The translations under genes were made by a program, and so were the position numbers. DNA of 64,000 nt, taken from NCBI RefSeq assembly GCF_019218635.1, contig NZ_JAHUZB010000001.1, forward strand, positions 698,142-762,141, read 5' to 3'. Below the pieces are notes generated by a model. That model did not search any database. It saw nothing but the letters and a program-made list of their open reading frames with translations, and had not been told where the DNA came from. The DNA is from Enterococcus alishanensis (GTDB taxonomy: Bacteria; Bacillota; Bacilli; Lactobacillales; Enterococcaceae). Shown here piece by piece: positions 54,891 through 63,074 of the stretch (its first letter is position 1; every line of letters begins with the position of its first letter).

Positions 54891-56294
54891 TTGGTGAAAT
54901 TAGCTGTAATTTTTGAAAATAATGTAAATAATCAAGAAGCAATTGAAGAAGCCTTAATGACTGAAGTTAAGAGAATGTCGATGTCAGTTGAATTTTTTGA
55001 GGATCCGTCCGTTTCGCTAAGTGATTTTATTGCTAACGAAAAACTGCAACAGGTGGACACAATTTTAGTCGTTGGCCAGCAAAAACAAAAGAAAAGCGAA
55101 CTTTTGGGAAAAGCGATTTTACATGTGACGGCAACTGAAATTTTAACACAACCCGACAAAGTTATCGCTAAATTTTTAACGGAAGAAACCTTAGCTAACC
55201 AGGAAGAATCTCAGCAAAAACTAAATGGTCGATTATTTTATGATGCCATCATGAACGGCGTTTCTTATATGATTCCTTTCATCGTAACAGGTGGTCTATT
55301 GATTGCAGTTTCTCTTTCCTTAGGTGGAACCGCTACGGCAAATGGTTTCGTTTTTGAGGAAGGTTCAATTTGGAATGAAATATTTAAAATTGGTAGTGCC
55401 TCGATGAGTTTGATGGTTCCGATTTTAGCTTCTTATATCGGTCATTTTATTGGTGGAAATGCGGCGTTAGCTCCTGGATTTGTCGGTGGATTTATTGCAG
55501 TTGATGGTAGTTTTTATGGTTCTGAAAACAATACCGGTTTTATTGGCGGCATCATTGCAGGGTTATTGGCAGGCTTATTGGTTCGTTTACTATCGCGGAT
55601 AAAAATTCCTGAAATTATTGCGCCGGTTATGCCAGTAATTTTTATTCCATTAATTGCGACGTTGATAGTGGGATTAGTTTTTATTTACATCGTGGGCGTG
55701 CCCGTCTCATCATTTTTTGAAAGTTTAACCAATTGGTTACAGTCTCTACAAGGAAATAGTAAGTTACTGCTGGCAGCCATTATCGGATTGATGATTTCAG
55801 TTGATGTTGGTGGACCCTTTAATAAGACGGCATTTTTATTTGCCTCAGGTTTAATTGCAGAAGGCAACTATGAAATTATGGGTGTGGCTGCTGTTGCGAT
55901 TTCGATTCCACCCCTTAGTACTGGTTTAGCGTCGATTCTTTTTGCTAAAAAGTTTGATAGTAAAGAACAAAACGCCGGCAAAGCTACTTTTATCATGGGA
56001 TTATTTGGGATTACTGAAGGAGCAATTCCTTTTGTTACCAGCGATCCACTCCATGTGATTCCTAGTGTTGTGATTGGTTCGGTCACTGGTTCAGTGATTG
56101 CCATGTTAGGCGGGGTTGAAAATGTGGTCTCTCATGGTGGCCCGATTGTTGCTATTTTGGGAGGAATTAGTAATGTACTGATGTTTGCAGTAGCAGTCTT
56201 AGTTGGAACGGTCATTTCAGTTTCTTTATTATTTTTACTTAAGAAAAATAAATTAGTTGAAAATGAAATTGGAAATAAAACAATCGCATCATAA
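54891..56294 (+). CDS. Fructose-family PTS EIIC permease with degenerate EIIB-like N-terminus
   Basis: 467 residues. From about 115 on it is a fructose-type EIIC (AIMNGVSYMIPFIVTGGLLI; SYIGHFIGGNAALAPGFVGG; DVGGPFNKTAFLFASGLIAEG; GITEGAIPFVTSDPLHVIPS). The first ~105 residues have EIIB-fru spacing but no cysteine; the CPTGIAHT phosphorylation loop is replaced by ENNVNNQE. No fructose-type EIIA or intact EIIB gene is in the window. It may borrow phosphate from another EIIB, act as a facilitator or be regulatory. Start is set at ATG-equivalent TTG/GTG region after AAGGAAGTGAG; the exact start is uncertain by a codon. Confidence 0.83.
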   Translation: MVKLAVIFENNVNNQEAIEEALMTEVKRMSMSVEFFEDPSVSLSDFIANEKLQQVDTILVVGQQKQKKSELLGKAILHVTATEILTQPDKVIAKFLTEETLANQEESQQKLNGRLFYDAIMNGVSYMIPFIVTGGLLIAVSLSLGGTATANGFVFEEGSIWNEIFKIGSASMSLMVPILASYIGHFIGGNAALAPGFVGGFIAVDGSFYGSENNTGFIGGIIAGLLAGLLVRLLSRIKIPEIIAPVMPVIFIPLIATLIVGLVFIYIVGVPVSSFFESLTNWLQSLQGNSKLLLAAIIGLMISVDVGGPFNKTAFLFASGLIAEGNYEIMGVAAVAISIPPLSTGLASILFAKKFDSKEQNAGKATFIMGLFGITEGAIPFVTSDPLHVIPSVVIGSVTGSVIAMLGGVENVVSHGGPIVAILGGISNVLMFAVAVLVGTVISVSLLFLLKKNKLVENEIGNKTIAS

Positions 56295-56314
56295 AAAATC
56301 AAGTGGGTGAAAAA

Positions 56315-57301
56315 ATGAGATATAAAAATATTGAAAAACTAGATGTAGAGATTTCAGAATTAGCTGTCGGTACTTGGGCAATCGGTGGACAAATGTGGGG
56401 CGAAGTAAATGACCAAGCCTCAGTAGCAGCCATTCGTGAAATGATCGATCAAGGCGTTAACTTGATTGATACAGCGCCAATTTATGCAGACGGCCATTCA
56501 GAAGTTGTAGTAGGACAAGCCTTAAAAGATGGTTATCGTGAAAAAGTTTTAGTTGCGACAAAATTTGGGGTTAGTTATGCGCCAGATGGTAGTGTAATTA
56601 ATAATAATACCTATGAAAATGTATTGGCAGAGTGCCAACAATCTTTGGAACGCTTGGGCACAGATATGATTGATATTTATATCATTCACTGGCCAGATCC
56701 GAATACGCCAATTGCGGAAACCATGCGAGCTTTAAATGATTTGAAAGCAGCCGGTAAAATTCGTTTCAGTGGTGTGTCTAATTTTGATCAAGCCGGAATT
56801 GAAGCAGCACAAGAATTTGGTAGTATAGATTTTGTTCAATTGCCATTTAGCATGGTAAAAGAAGATGACAAATCACTCTTGATATGGTGTGAAGAACAAG
56901 GAATCGGCACAATGACATATGGTTCCTTAGGTTCGGGTATTTTAACAGGGGCAATTCGTCAGAAACCTGATTGGTCACCAGACGATGTACGCCTGACTTT
57001 CTATGATTACTATCATGAACCAAAATTTTCAAAAATTATGAAACTATTGGATTACTTAGATGAGTTAGCTGAAAAATATCAAAAACCGTTAGCGCAAATT
57101 GCTTTAAACTGGAGCACTACACAACACTTTGTTTCAACAGCCATTACCGGTGTTCGGAACACTGAAGAAGCTAAAGAAAATACAAATACTTTTGACTGGA
57201 ATTTAAGTGAAGACGATTTAGCGAATATCAATGGGGTACTTGCTGATTTAGAAATTTCCGATGGTAAGTCATTGAGTGCTGCTGAAAGAAAAACTAAATA
57301 A
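56315..57301 (+). CDS. Aldo/keto reductase
   Basis: 328-residue NADP(H)-type (alpha/beta)8 reductase. The catalytic tetrad is visible: Asp and Tyr in LIDTAPIYADGHSE, Lys in VATKFGV, His in YIIHWPDP. C-terminal cofactor region AITGVRNTEEAKENT. Start chosen at ATG after GTGGGTGA rather than the upstream GTG. Last gene of the rare-sugar operon; it could reduce a sugar or oxidise a polyol at the pathway entry. Followed by a terminator. Confidence 0.85.
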   Translation: MRYKNIEKLDVEISELAVGTWAIGGQMWGEVNDQASVAAIREMIDQGVNLIDTAPIYADGHSEVVVGQALKDGYREKVLVATKFGVSYAPDGSVINNNTYENVLAECQQSLERLGTDMIDIYIIHWPDPNTPIAETMRALNDLKAAGKIRFSGVSNFDQAGIEAAQEFGSIDFVQLPFSMVKEDDKSLLIWCEEQGIGTMTYGSLGSGILTGAIRQKPDWSPDDVRLTFYDYYHEPKFSKIMKLLDYLDELAEKYQKPLAQIALNWSTTQHFVSTAITGVRNTEEAKENTNTFDWNLSEDDLANINGVLADLEISDGKSLSAAERKTK

Positions 57302-57308
57302 TTTAAAG

Positions 57309-57345
57309 AATACGTGACATAAAAAGATGTCACGTATTTTCTTTA
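57309..57345 (+). terminator. Terminator of the rare-sugar operon
   Basis: AATACGTGACAT and ATGTCACGTATT are perfect 12-base inverted copies, followed by a T-rich tail. Confidence 0.85.
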
Positions 57346-57377
57346 AGAGAAAATTTTACATATTGGGGAAAACAGTC

Positions 57378-59156
57378 ATGCGTGAAACCGCAGAAGAAAA
57401 AGTTTTAGCCCGTTTAAAATCGTTAGAAGATACTCAAAAAACAACAATAACAACTCAAGCTTTAGCAGATTCATTAGGCATTAAAAGGAATTCTGCTAGT
57501 CATTATTTAAATAACTTATTAGAAGCTGGAAAAGTAACTAAAATTTCAGGTAAGCCGGTGAAATGGATTAGTGAAATCAGAGATGGAATAAGCAACGATA
57601 ATCCATTTGAAGCATTTATTGGTTCAAATAGTAGCCTAGTTAATGAAATTCAGCAATGTCAGGCAGCAGTAGAATATCCACCAAAAGGGTTGCCTATTAT
57701 TATTAATGGGAAAAGTGGGGTGGGGAAAAGCTATCTCGCTGGTTTGATTCATGATTATTGCTTGAAAAAAGAATTATTAATGCCTCAAGCACCGTTTGTA
57801 GTATTAAACTGTGCCGACTATGCCAATAATCCTGAGTTGTTATCGGCAACTTTGTTTGGATATAAAAAGGGCAGTTTCACGGGAGCCGACCAAGATCGTG
57901 CAGGTTTAATTAATGATGCAGATGGCGGGATTTTATTTTTAGATGAAGTTCATCGTTTAAGTTATGAAAATCAAGAAAAACTGTTTTTATTAATGGATCA
58001 AGGTATCTATCGACCACTCGGAGACAAAGGAGAGTTAAAAAGAGCAGATCTGCGATTTATTTTTGCTACGACGGAAAACAATGACGAAGTATTATTAGAT
58101 ACTTTTCGGCGACGTATTCCAGTGAGTATTAGCTTGCCGGACTTCAATCAACGACCTTTTGAAGAACGCCTAAATTTGATTCAACGTTTTTATCAAAATG
58201 AAGTTGTTTCATTAAAAAAAGATATTTTAATAATCAGTGATGTATTAGATTTTTTAGCCTTTTCTAAGTACAAAGGAAATATCGGGCGATTAAAAAATCT
58301 AATTAAGATTAGTTGTGCTAACGCTTGGCATGAAAACAAAAATGAGAAGCAATTAGTCATCAAAAGGGAATATTTTCCAACAATTACCGATACCTCACCG
58401 CAAGAGAAATATATCTTTGATGATTTATTAATTTCATATAGTCGCAATCCAAATCAATCTGAAAAGGTCATTTTACCTTATTCACGGGAATTGATTGAGT
58501 CATTTTGGGAAGATATTCAATTTTTTAATACGAATGGCTTTAATCAACATATTTTTAGTTTGCTATCTACTAAAATCAACAAAATTGTAAAGCAGATGGG
58601 GCAAGAGTTAAACGAGACCCTACAGAAAACAGACATATCAATAAGGAATAACCGCAATTTCTTTGGTCAACTAGACAAGTTAGAAAAACAAACGGGCGTA
58701 AAGTTTTCTAAAGAAGAACAATTCATTTTTTTAAGTATCTATCAATACCTCCAAGAAATGAAACCTTTAGATGAAGCACTTATAAAAAATGCTCAAGAAA
58801 CGGTCCACCAATATTTAAAAAAAGAAAACTACTTAGCCAAAAAAATCATTCAAAATTTAGCTAGTTTTAAACCTGCAAATGAAAGTTGTCTGGAAGTTTT
58901 CTATAGTTTTGTCTTAAAAAATTACTGGCAAACTAAGGTTCAGGTACCGGCACTAATCGTTACTCATGGTTCCAGTACTGCCAGTAGTATGGCAGCTGTA
59001 GTTAATTATTTAACTGGGGATTTTGTCTTTGAAGCTATAGATATGCCGATTGAATCTTCAGTACCTGAAATTGTTAGAAGTGTTCGACAATTTGTTAATG
59101 AAGTGGATACAACTAATGGTTTTATTTTACTGGTTGATAAGGAGTTTTTAAGATGA
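57378..59156 (+). CDS. Short LevR-like sigma-54 activator
   Basis: 592 residues. N-terminal HTH (ITTQALADSLGIKRNSASHY), then an AAA+ domain with Walker A NGKSGVGKSYL, the sigma-54 contact loop KGSFTGAD (usually GAFTGA), Walker B GGILFLDEVHRL and arginine fingers DTFRRRIP. A PRD (about 370-490) and the start of an EIIA-like domain with IVTHGSSTASSMAAVV follow. LevR is normally about 930 residues with EIIA, EIIB and a second PRD; here the protein ends soon after the EIIA-like histidine. The stop overlaps the next ATG (ATGA), so the short form looks native, not truncated. Start after TTGGGGAAAACAGTC. It likely activates the mannose-family PTS genes. Confidence 0.83.
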   Translation: MRETAEEKVLARLKSLEDTQKTTITTQALADSLGIKRNSASHYLNNLLEAGKVTKISGKPVKWISEIRDGISNDNPFEAFIGSNSSLVNEIQQCQAAVEYPPKGLPIIINGKSGVGKSYLAGLIHDYCLKKELLMPQAPFVVLNCADYANNPELLSATLFGYKKGSFTGADQDRAGLINDADGGILFLDEVHRLSYENQEKLFLLMDQGIYRPLGDKGELKRADLRFIFATTENNDEVLLDTFRRRIPVSISLPDFNQRPFEERLNLIQRFYQNEVVSLKKDILIISDVLDFLAFSKYKGNIGRLKNLIKISCANAWHENKNEKQLVIKREYFPTITDTSPQEKYIFDDLLISYSRNPNQSEKVILPYSRELIESFWEDIQFFNTNGFNQHIFSLLSTKINKIVKQMGQELNETLQKTDISIRNNRNFFGQLDKLEKQTGVKFSKEEQFIFLSIYQYLQEMKPLDEALIKNAQETVHQYLKKENYLAKKIIQNLASFKPANESCLEVFYSFVLKNYWQTKVQVPALIVTHGSSTASSMAAVVNYLTGDFVFEAIDMPIESSVPEIVRSVRQFVNEVDTTNGFILLVDKEFLR

Positions 59157-59557
59157 GAAAAATATTAATTGCAACACATGGTTATTTCGCAGATGGCATC
59201 AATAGTAGCTTGAAACTTTTGGTGGGTGAACGAGAAGAAGTTACAGTGATTAATGCTTACGTCGATGAAAGTGACGTTACATTACAGTATGAAGTGTTTT
59301 TTCAAACCCTTCAGCCAACTGATGAAGTCATTGTCTTCACGGATCTATATGGCGGTAGTGTGAATCAGCAGCTCTTTAAGCATACAGAGAAAAATCAAGC
59401 CATTTTAATTACGGGTTTTAATTTACCAATTATTTTAGAAATTTTATTAAGCCCGGATGTAGTAACACCAGACAAAGCGAAACAGTTAGTAGAAGCTTGT
59501 CGGGAAGAATTAAAAGTTGTAGAACCAGAATATCAAGCAGAAGAAGAATTTTTCTAA
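59153..59557 (+). CDS. Mannose-family PTS EIIA component
   Basis: 134 residues. Phosphorylated His9 in ILIATHGYFADG, and TDEVIVFTDLYGGSVNQQLF near residue 55, match ManX-type EIIA. It overlaps the regulator stop by four bases. The domain that LevR would normally carry as EIIA/EIIB is here cut short directly before this separate EIIA. Confidence 0.9.
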   Translation: MRKILIATHGYFADGINSSLKLLVGEREEVTVINAYVDESDVTLQYEVFFQTLQPTDEVIVFTDLYGGSVNQQLFKHTEKNQAILITGFNLPIILEILLSPDVVTPDKAKQLVEACREELKVVEPEYQAEEEFF

Positions 59558-59572
59558 GAGAGGAAGATAAAA

Positions 59573-60079
59573 ATGATTGTAACAGTAAGAGTAGATGACC
59601 GTTTAATTCATGGACAAGTCGCATTATTATGGACCAAAAAATTACAAGCGGACGGCATCATAGTAGCAAATGATGCCGCAGCAAACAACGAAACCCAACA
59701 AATGACCTTAAAAATGGTGGCACCTTATAATGTTAAATTAACGATTAAATCCTTAAGTGACGCCGTACAGTTATTGAACAATCCTAAAGCTAAAAAAATG
59801 CGAATCTTTGTTTTAGTTAACTCCATCAAAGATGCTTTGGCTTTAGTCAAAGAACTAAATGAAGCAAACTTAACAGTCAATATCGCGAATGCCGGACGTT
59901 TTGATGGAGAAGACATTGCTGGAAAACTAAATTTAACTAAAACGGTTTTAGTTAGCGATAGTGAACTTGAAAATTTAAAAGCTTTAGTCGCGTCAGACAA
60001 TGAAATTATTTTACAAACCTTGCCTGATGAACCGATTAAAAAAGCCGCAGATTTATTGAAATCTCATAATAAATTATAG
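59573..60079 (+). CDS. Mannose-family PTS EIIB component
   Basis: 168 residues. Phosphorylated His13 in VRVDDRLIHGQVALLW. Receives phosphate from the EIIA and gives it to the sugar. Length and motifs match LevE/AgaV-type EIIB. ATG follows AAGAGAGGAAGA. Confidence 0.92.
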   Translation: MIVTVRVDDRLIHGQVALLWTKKLQADGIIVANDAAANNETQQMTLKMVAPYNVKLTIKSLSDAVQLLNNPKAKKMRIFVLVNSIKDALALVKELNEANLTVNIANAGRFDGEDIAGKLNLTKTVLVSDSELENLKALVASDNEIILQTLPDEPIKKAADLLKSHNKL

Positions 60080-60095
60080 ATTACTGGAGGAGAAA

Positions 60096-60893
60096 ATGAT
60101 GGTCTTAAATGCATTTTTATTGGCTGTGGTCATGTTTGTAACTTATGGCGGGAATTGGTTGACTGGACAAAGTATGATTGATCGACCGATTGTCGTGGGG
60201 CCGTTAGTTGGTTTAGTATTAGGCGATTTACATGCTGGAATCGTAATCGGTGCCTCACTGGAAGCTGTCTTTATGGGAGCGATTAATGTTGGTGGTACCG
60301 CAGCAGTTAATCCAGCGGTGGGAACTGTTTTTGGGACAGCTTTCGCAATTATGTTAAACGATGGCCCAGAAGTTGCTCTTACTCTGGCATTACCAATTGG
60401 GATTTTAGCTGGAGCGATGGAAACATTAATTTCAATTTTACTAAGTGCTTCAGCTGAACCTTTTGATCGCTTAGCAAAAGCGGGTAAAGAAAAAAGTATT
60501 ATCGCCTTACACTTTAGTTTATGGGCTTTGAAATTCTTATCTTTTTCAATCATTGTATTTGTGGCAGTTTTAGTAGGTTCTGGTCCAGTCAAAACTTTTG
60601 TAGACGCTATTCCAGATGTAATTATGAATGGATTAGCTGTCTGTGGCGGCTTGTTACCGGCTGCTGGGTTTGCAATTTTATTAAAGATGTTATGGGAGAA
60701 GAAGATTGCCATCTTTTATTTCTTAGGATTCACTTTGGTCGCTTATTTAAAACTACCATTGGTGGCTTTAGCAATTATTGGAACAGTCATTGCCGTGAGT
60801 GGTGCCATGAGAGATAAAGAAATGTTGGAATTAAAAAATTTAAAAACAGCTGCACCGGTTGGTGGTGACGATGAGGAGGACTTTTTCGCATGA
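60096..60893 (+). CDS. Mannose-family PTS EIIC component
   Basis: 265-residue membrane subunit with multiple hydrophobic segments. YGGNWLTGQSMIDRPIVVGP, GLVLGDLHAGIVIGASLEAV and FMGAINVGGTAAVNPAVGT are typical of the AgaC/ManY branch. Two adjacent ATGs follow CTGGAGGAG; the first is used. Overlaps the EIID gene by four bases. Confidence 0.9.
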   Translation: MMVLNAFLLAVVMFVTYGGNWLTGQSMIDRPIVVGPLVGLVLGDLHAGIVIGASLEAVFMGAINVGGTAAVNPAVGTVFGTAFAIMLNDGPEVALTLALPIGILAGAMETLISILLSASAEPFDRLAKAGKEKSIIALHFSLWALKFLSFSIIVFVAVLVGSGPVKTFVDAIPDVIMNGLAVCGGLLPAAGFAILLKMLWEKKIAIFYFLGFTLVAYLKLPLVALAIIGTVIAVSGAMRDKEMLELKNLKTAAPVGGDDEEDFFA

Positions 60894-61711
60894 CATCAAA
60901 AAATGAATTAACTAAAGAAGATAAAAAAATGATCCATTCGATCTTTTGGCGCTCGTTTCCTTTATACGCCCAATATAGTTATGCAAAAAACGGTGGCGCC
61001 GGTTTTGCTTACGCTTTAATGCCTGCAATTAATCGCTTCTATAAAAAAGCTGAAGATAAAAAGGAAGCTTTGTATCGTAACATTGTCTGGTTCAACACAA
61101 CGGGAAACTTTTCTTCATTCATCATGGGCTTAGCAGCATCTATGGAAAAAGAAAACAGTGAAAAACCAGACTTTGATGAAAGTTCTATTAATGCTGTGAG
61201 ATCAAGCTTAATGGGACCAATGGCAGGAATAGGAGACTCGATTTTCTGGGGTGTTTTACGAATTATCGCTGCTGGTGTAGCTGTTGGTTTAGGAAATGAA
61301 GGCAATATTTTAGCACCTCTGGTCTTTTTATTAATTTACAATATACCGTCAATTATCACACGTTACTATGGGACTTTTTTAGGTTACACATTAGGTTCAA
61401 AGTATATCGAAAAGATTTATTCTAGTGGGGTCATTCATATTATGACCAAGGCTGCTAGCACTTTAGGATTAATCATGGTAGGTGGGATGACTAGTAATAT
61501 TGTTACCTTCACTGCCAAGTTACAATGGAGTGCCGGTAGTAACACGATGTTTAAACTACAAGATATTTTAGATCAAATTTTAGTGGGTATGGTGCCGTTA
61601 GGGGTTACTTTACTTTGTTTCTACTTAATGAATAAAAAAGTCAGTTTTAACTTAGTTTTGGTTGGTATCGTTGCTTTTGGAATTATTTTATCAATACTAG
61701 GAATTGCTTAA
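60890..61711 (+). CDS. Mannose-family PTS EIID component
   Basis: 273 residues. Typical start (SIFWRSFPLYAQYSYAKNGG), AGFAYALMPAINRFY and SLMGPMAGIGDSIFWGVLRI motifs, with several membrane segments at the C-terminus. Completes the IIA-IIB-IIC-IID transporter. ATGA overlap with the EIIC gene shows coupling. Confidence 0.92.
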   Translation: MTSKNELTKEDKKMIHSIFWRSFPLYAQYSYAKNGGAGFAYALMPAINRFYKKAEDKKEALYRNIVWFNTTGNFSSFIMGLAASMEKENSEKPDFDESSINAVRSSLMGPMAGIGDSIFWGVLRIIAAGVAVGLGNEGNILAPLVFLLIYNIPSIITRYYGTFLGYTLGSKYIEKIYSSGVIHIMTKAASTLGLIMVGGMTSNIVTFTAKLQWSAGSNTMFKLQDILDQILVGMVPLGVTLLCFYLMNKKVSFNLVLVGIVAFGIILSILGIA

Positions 61712-61727
61712 AATAGGAGGAAAAAAG

Positions 61728-62417
61728 ATGATTTATTATATTGATGCAGCAGATGTTGAGGTTGTCAAAGAAGCAGCTAGCACCTATCCAATCGCAGGTG
61801 TGACCATGAACCCTACGATTGTCAAAAATGATTTAAAAAATAAAAAGGTCCCATTTTTTGAGCTAACAACCCAAATCACTAAACTAATTGGTGAAGAAAA
61901 AGAATTTCATATCCAAGTAGTCGCAACTAAAGCCGAAGATATGGTGAAAGAAGCACAGGCTTTAAGAAAAAATATCAAAGGCAATCTATATGTAAAGATT
62001 CCTGCGACAACAGCAGGTTATCAAGCAATGATGACTTTGAAGGAATTGGGGATTAAAACTACTGCAACAGCGATTATTGATGTTAATCAAGCGTTATTAG
62101 CAGCTAATGCAGGTGCCTCATACGTAGCAATCTATGTGAATCGTGTAAGTAACATTTCAGCGGATGGTGATCAAGTAGTATTAAATGCAGTCAAAGCTTT
62201 TCGTCAAAATAATTTGACTACTAAAGTTTTGGGGTCATCATTTAAAAATGCCTTACAAGTGGAAAAAGCTGCAATGAATGGTGCATATGGTGTAGCTGTT
62301 GGTTATGATGTTTTTAAAGCTAGTGCGACTCATCCATTGACTGATTCCAGTGTTGAGCAATTTAAATTAGACTGGGAAAGTGTTTATGGGGAAGGAAATA
62401 AAATTTATCAGTTCTAA
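61728..62417 (+). CDS. Transaldolase / fructose-6-phosphate aldolase family protein
   Basis: 229-residue TIM barrel of the small transaldolase (TalC/FSA) type. YYIDAADVEVVKEA and the GVTMNPTIVKND loop are diagnostic. The Schiff-base lysine is in NLYVKIPATTAGYQAM. Small transaldolases either transfer or simply cleave dihydroxyacetone units; sequence alone does not say which. ATG follows AATAGGAGGAAAAA. Last gene of the mannose-family PTS operon, so it acts on the phosphorylated ketose made from the imported sugar. The IS element begins 32 bases downstream, so any terminator may have been separated. Confidence 0.87.
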   Translation: MIYYIDAADVEVVKEAASTYPIAGVTMNPTIVKNDLKNKKVPFFELTTQITKLIGEEKEFHIQVVATKAEDMVKEAQALRKNIKGNLYVKIPATTAGYQAMMTLKELGIKTTATAIIDVNQALLAANAGASYVAIYVNRVSNISADGDQVVLNAVKAFRQNNLTTKVLGSSFKNALQVEKAAMNGAYGVAVGYDVFKASATHPLTDSSVEQFKLDWESVYGEGNKIYQF

Positions 62418-62504
62418 TAAGTAAAAAAGACTCTTCAACAGTAAAAAATGTACCGACCCCAAAAAGTTAGACCAAAAATCTAACTTCTGGAGGTCGGTAT
62501 TTTT

Positions 62505-63074
62505 ATGGTTAAATATAGTTTTGAATTCAAACTGAAAATCCTTCAAGAGTATCTTGACGGAAAAGGAGGTTTCTCCTATTTATCTAAGAAACACGGGTTG
62601 AAGTCAGAAAATCAAATGAAAAATTGGCTCAATGCTTATCAAGAATTTGGTGAAGAAGGGCTTCTTCGTAAAAGACAAAATCAAAGTTATTCTGTTCAAT
62701 TCAAGATGGATGCGATAGAGTTATATCAAACAACTGAGTTGTCCTATCGTGAAGTGGCGAATCATTTAGGGATAAACAATCCTGCATTAATCGCCAATTG
62801 GATGAGAACCTTTCGTGCAGAAGGAGTAGATGGACTCTCAAAAAAGAAAGGACGTCCGCCGATTTTGTCTAAGAAAAAAGAAAATCCAAAGGCAAACAAA
62901 GCAACCCTTGAAGAACGTGATCGCATCAAGGAATTAGAAAAACAAGTCCGTTCTCTTCAGATTGAAAATGCTTTTTTAAAAGAATTGAGGAAGCTGCGAA
63001 AACAGGAAGCCCAACAAAGACGAAAGAATCAATCGCACGAATCATCGACAGCCTCCGAGGATCCTTCAAATTAG
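62505..63074 (+). CDS. IS3-family transposase OrfA (helix-turn-helix protein)
   Basis: 189 residues with two HTH units (YLDGKGGFSYLSKKHGLKSE; YQTTELSYREVANHLGINNP) and a C-terminal leucine-zipper-like stretch (RIKELEKQVRSLQIENAFLK) used for multimerisation. ATG follows CTGGAGGTCGG. On its own it binds the ends and can act as inhibitor; with frameshifting it becomes the N-terminus of OrfAB. Confidence 0.9.
   Translation: MVKYSFEFKLKILQEYLDGKGGFSYLSKKHGLKSENQMKNWLNAYQEFGEEGLLRKRQNQSYSVQFKMDAIELYQTTELSYREVANHLGINNPALIANWMRTFRAEGVDGLSKKKGRPPILSKKKENPKANKATLEERDRIKELEKQVRSLQIENAFLKELRKLRKQEAQQRRKNQSHESSTASEDPSN
62975..62981 (+). other. Programmed -1 frameshift heptamer in the IS element
   Basis: T TTA AAA in the orfA frame is a canonical X XXY YYZ slippery heptamer, located just where the orfB frame opens (last upstream stop in that frame at 62963-62965). 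A slip joins orfA to orfB after the AAA codon, reading on as RIEEAAKTGSPTKTKESIAR. Confidence 0.7.

Noticed and set aside
57300..59160. Sigma-54 -24/-12 promoter next to the LevR-like gene
   Set aside because: No TGGCAC-N5-TTGC-like pair was found by eye in the intergenic regions 51.29-51.41 or 57.30-57.38 kb or at the regulator-EIIA junction.
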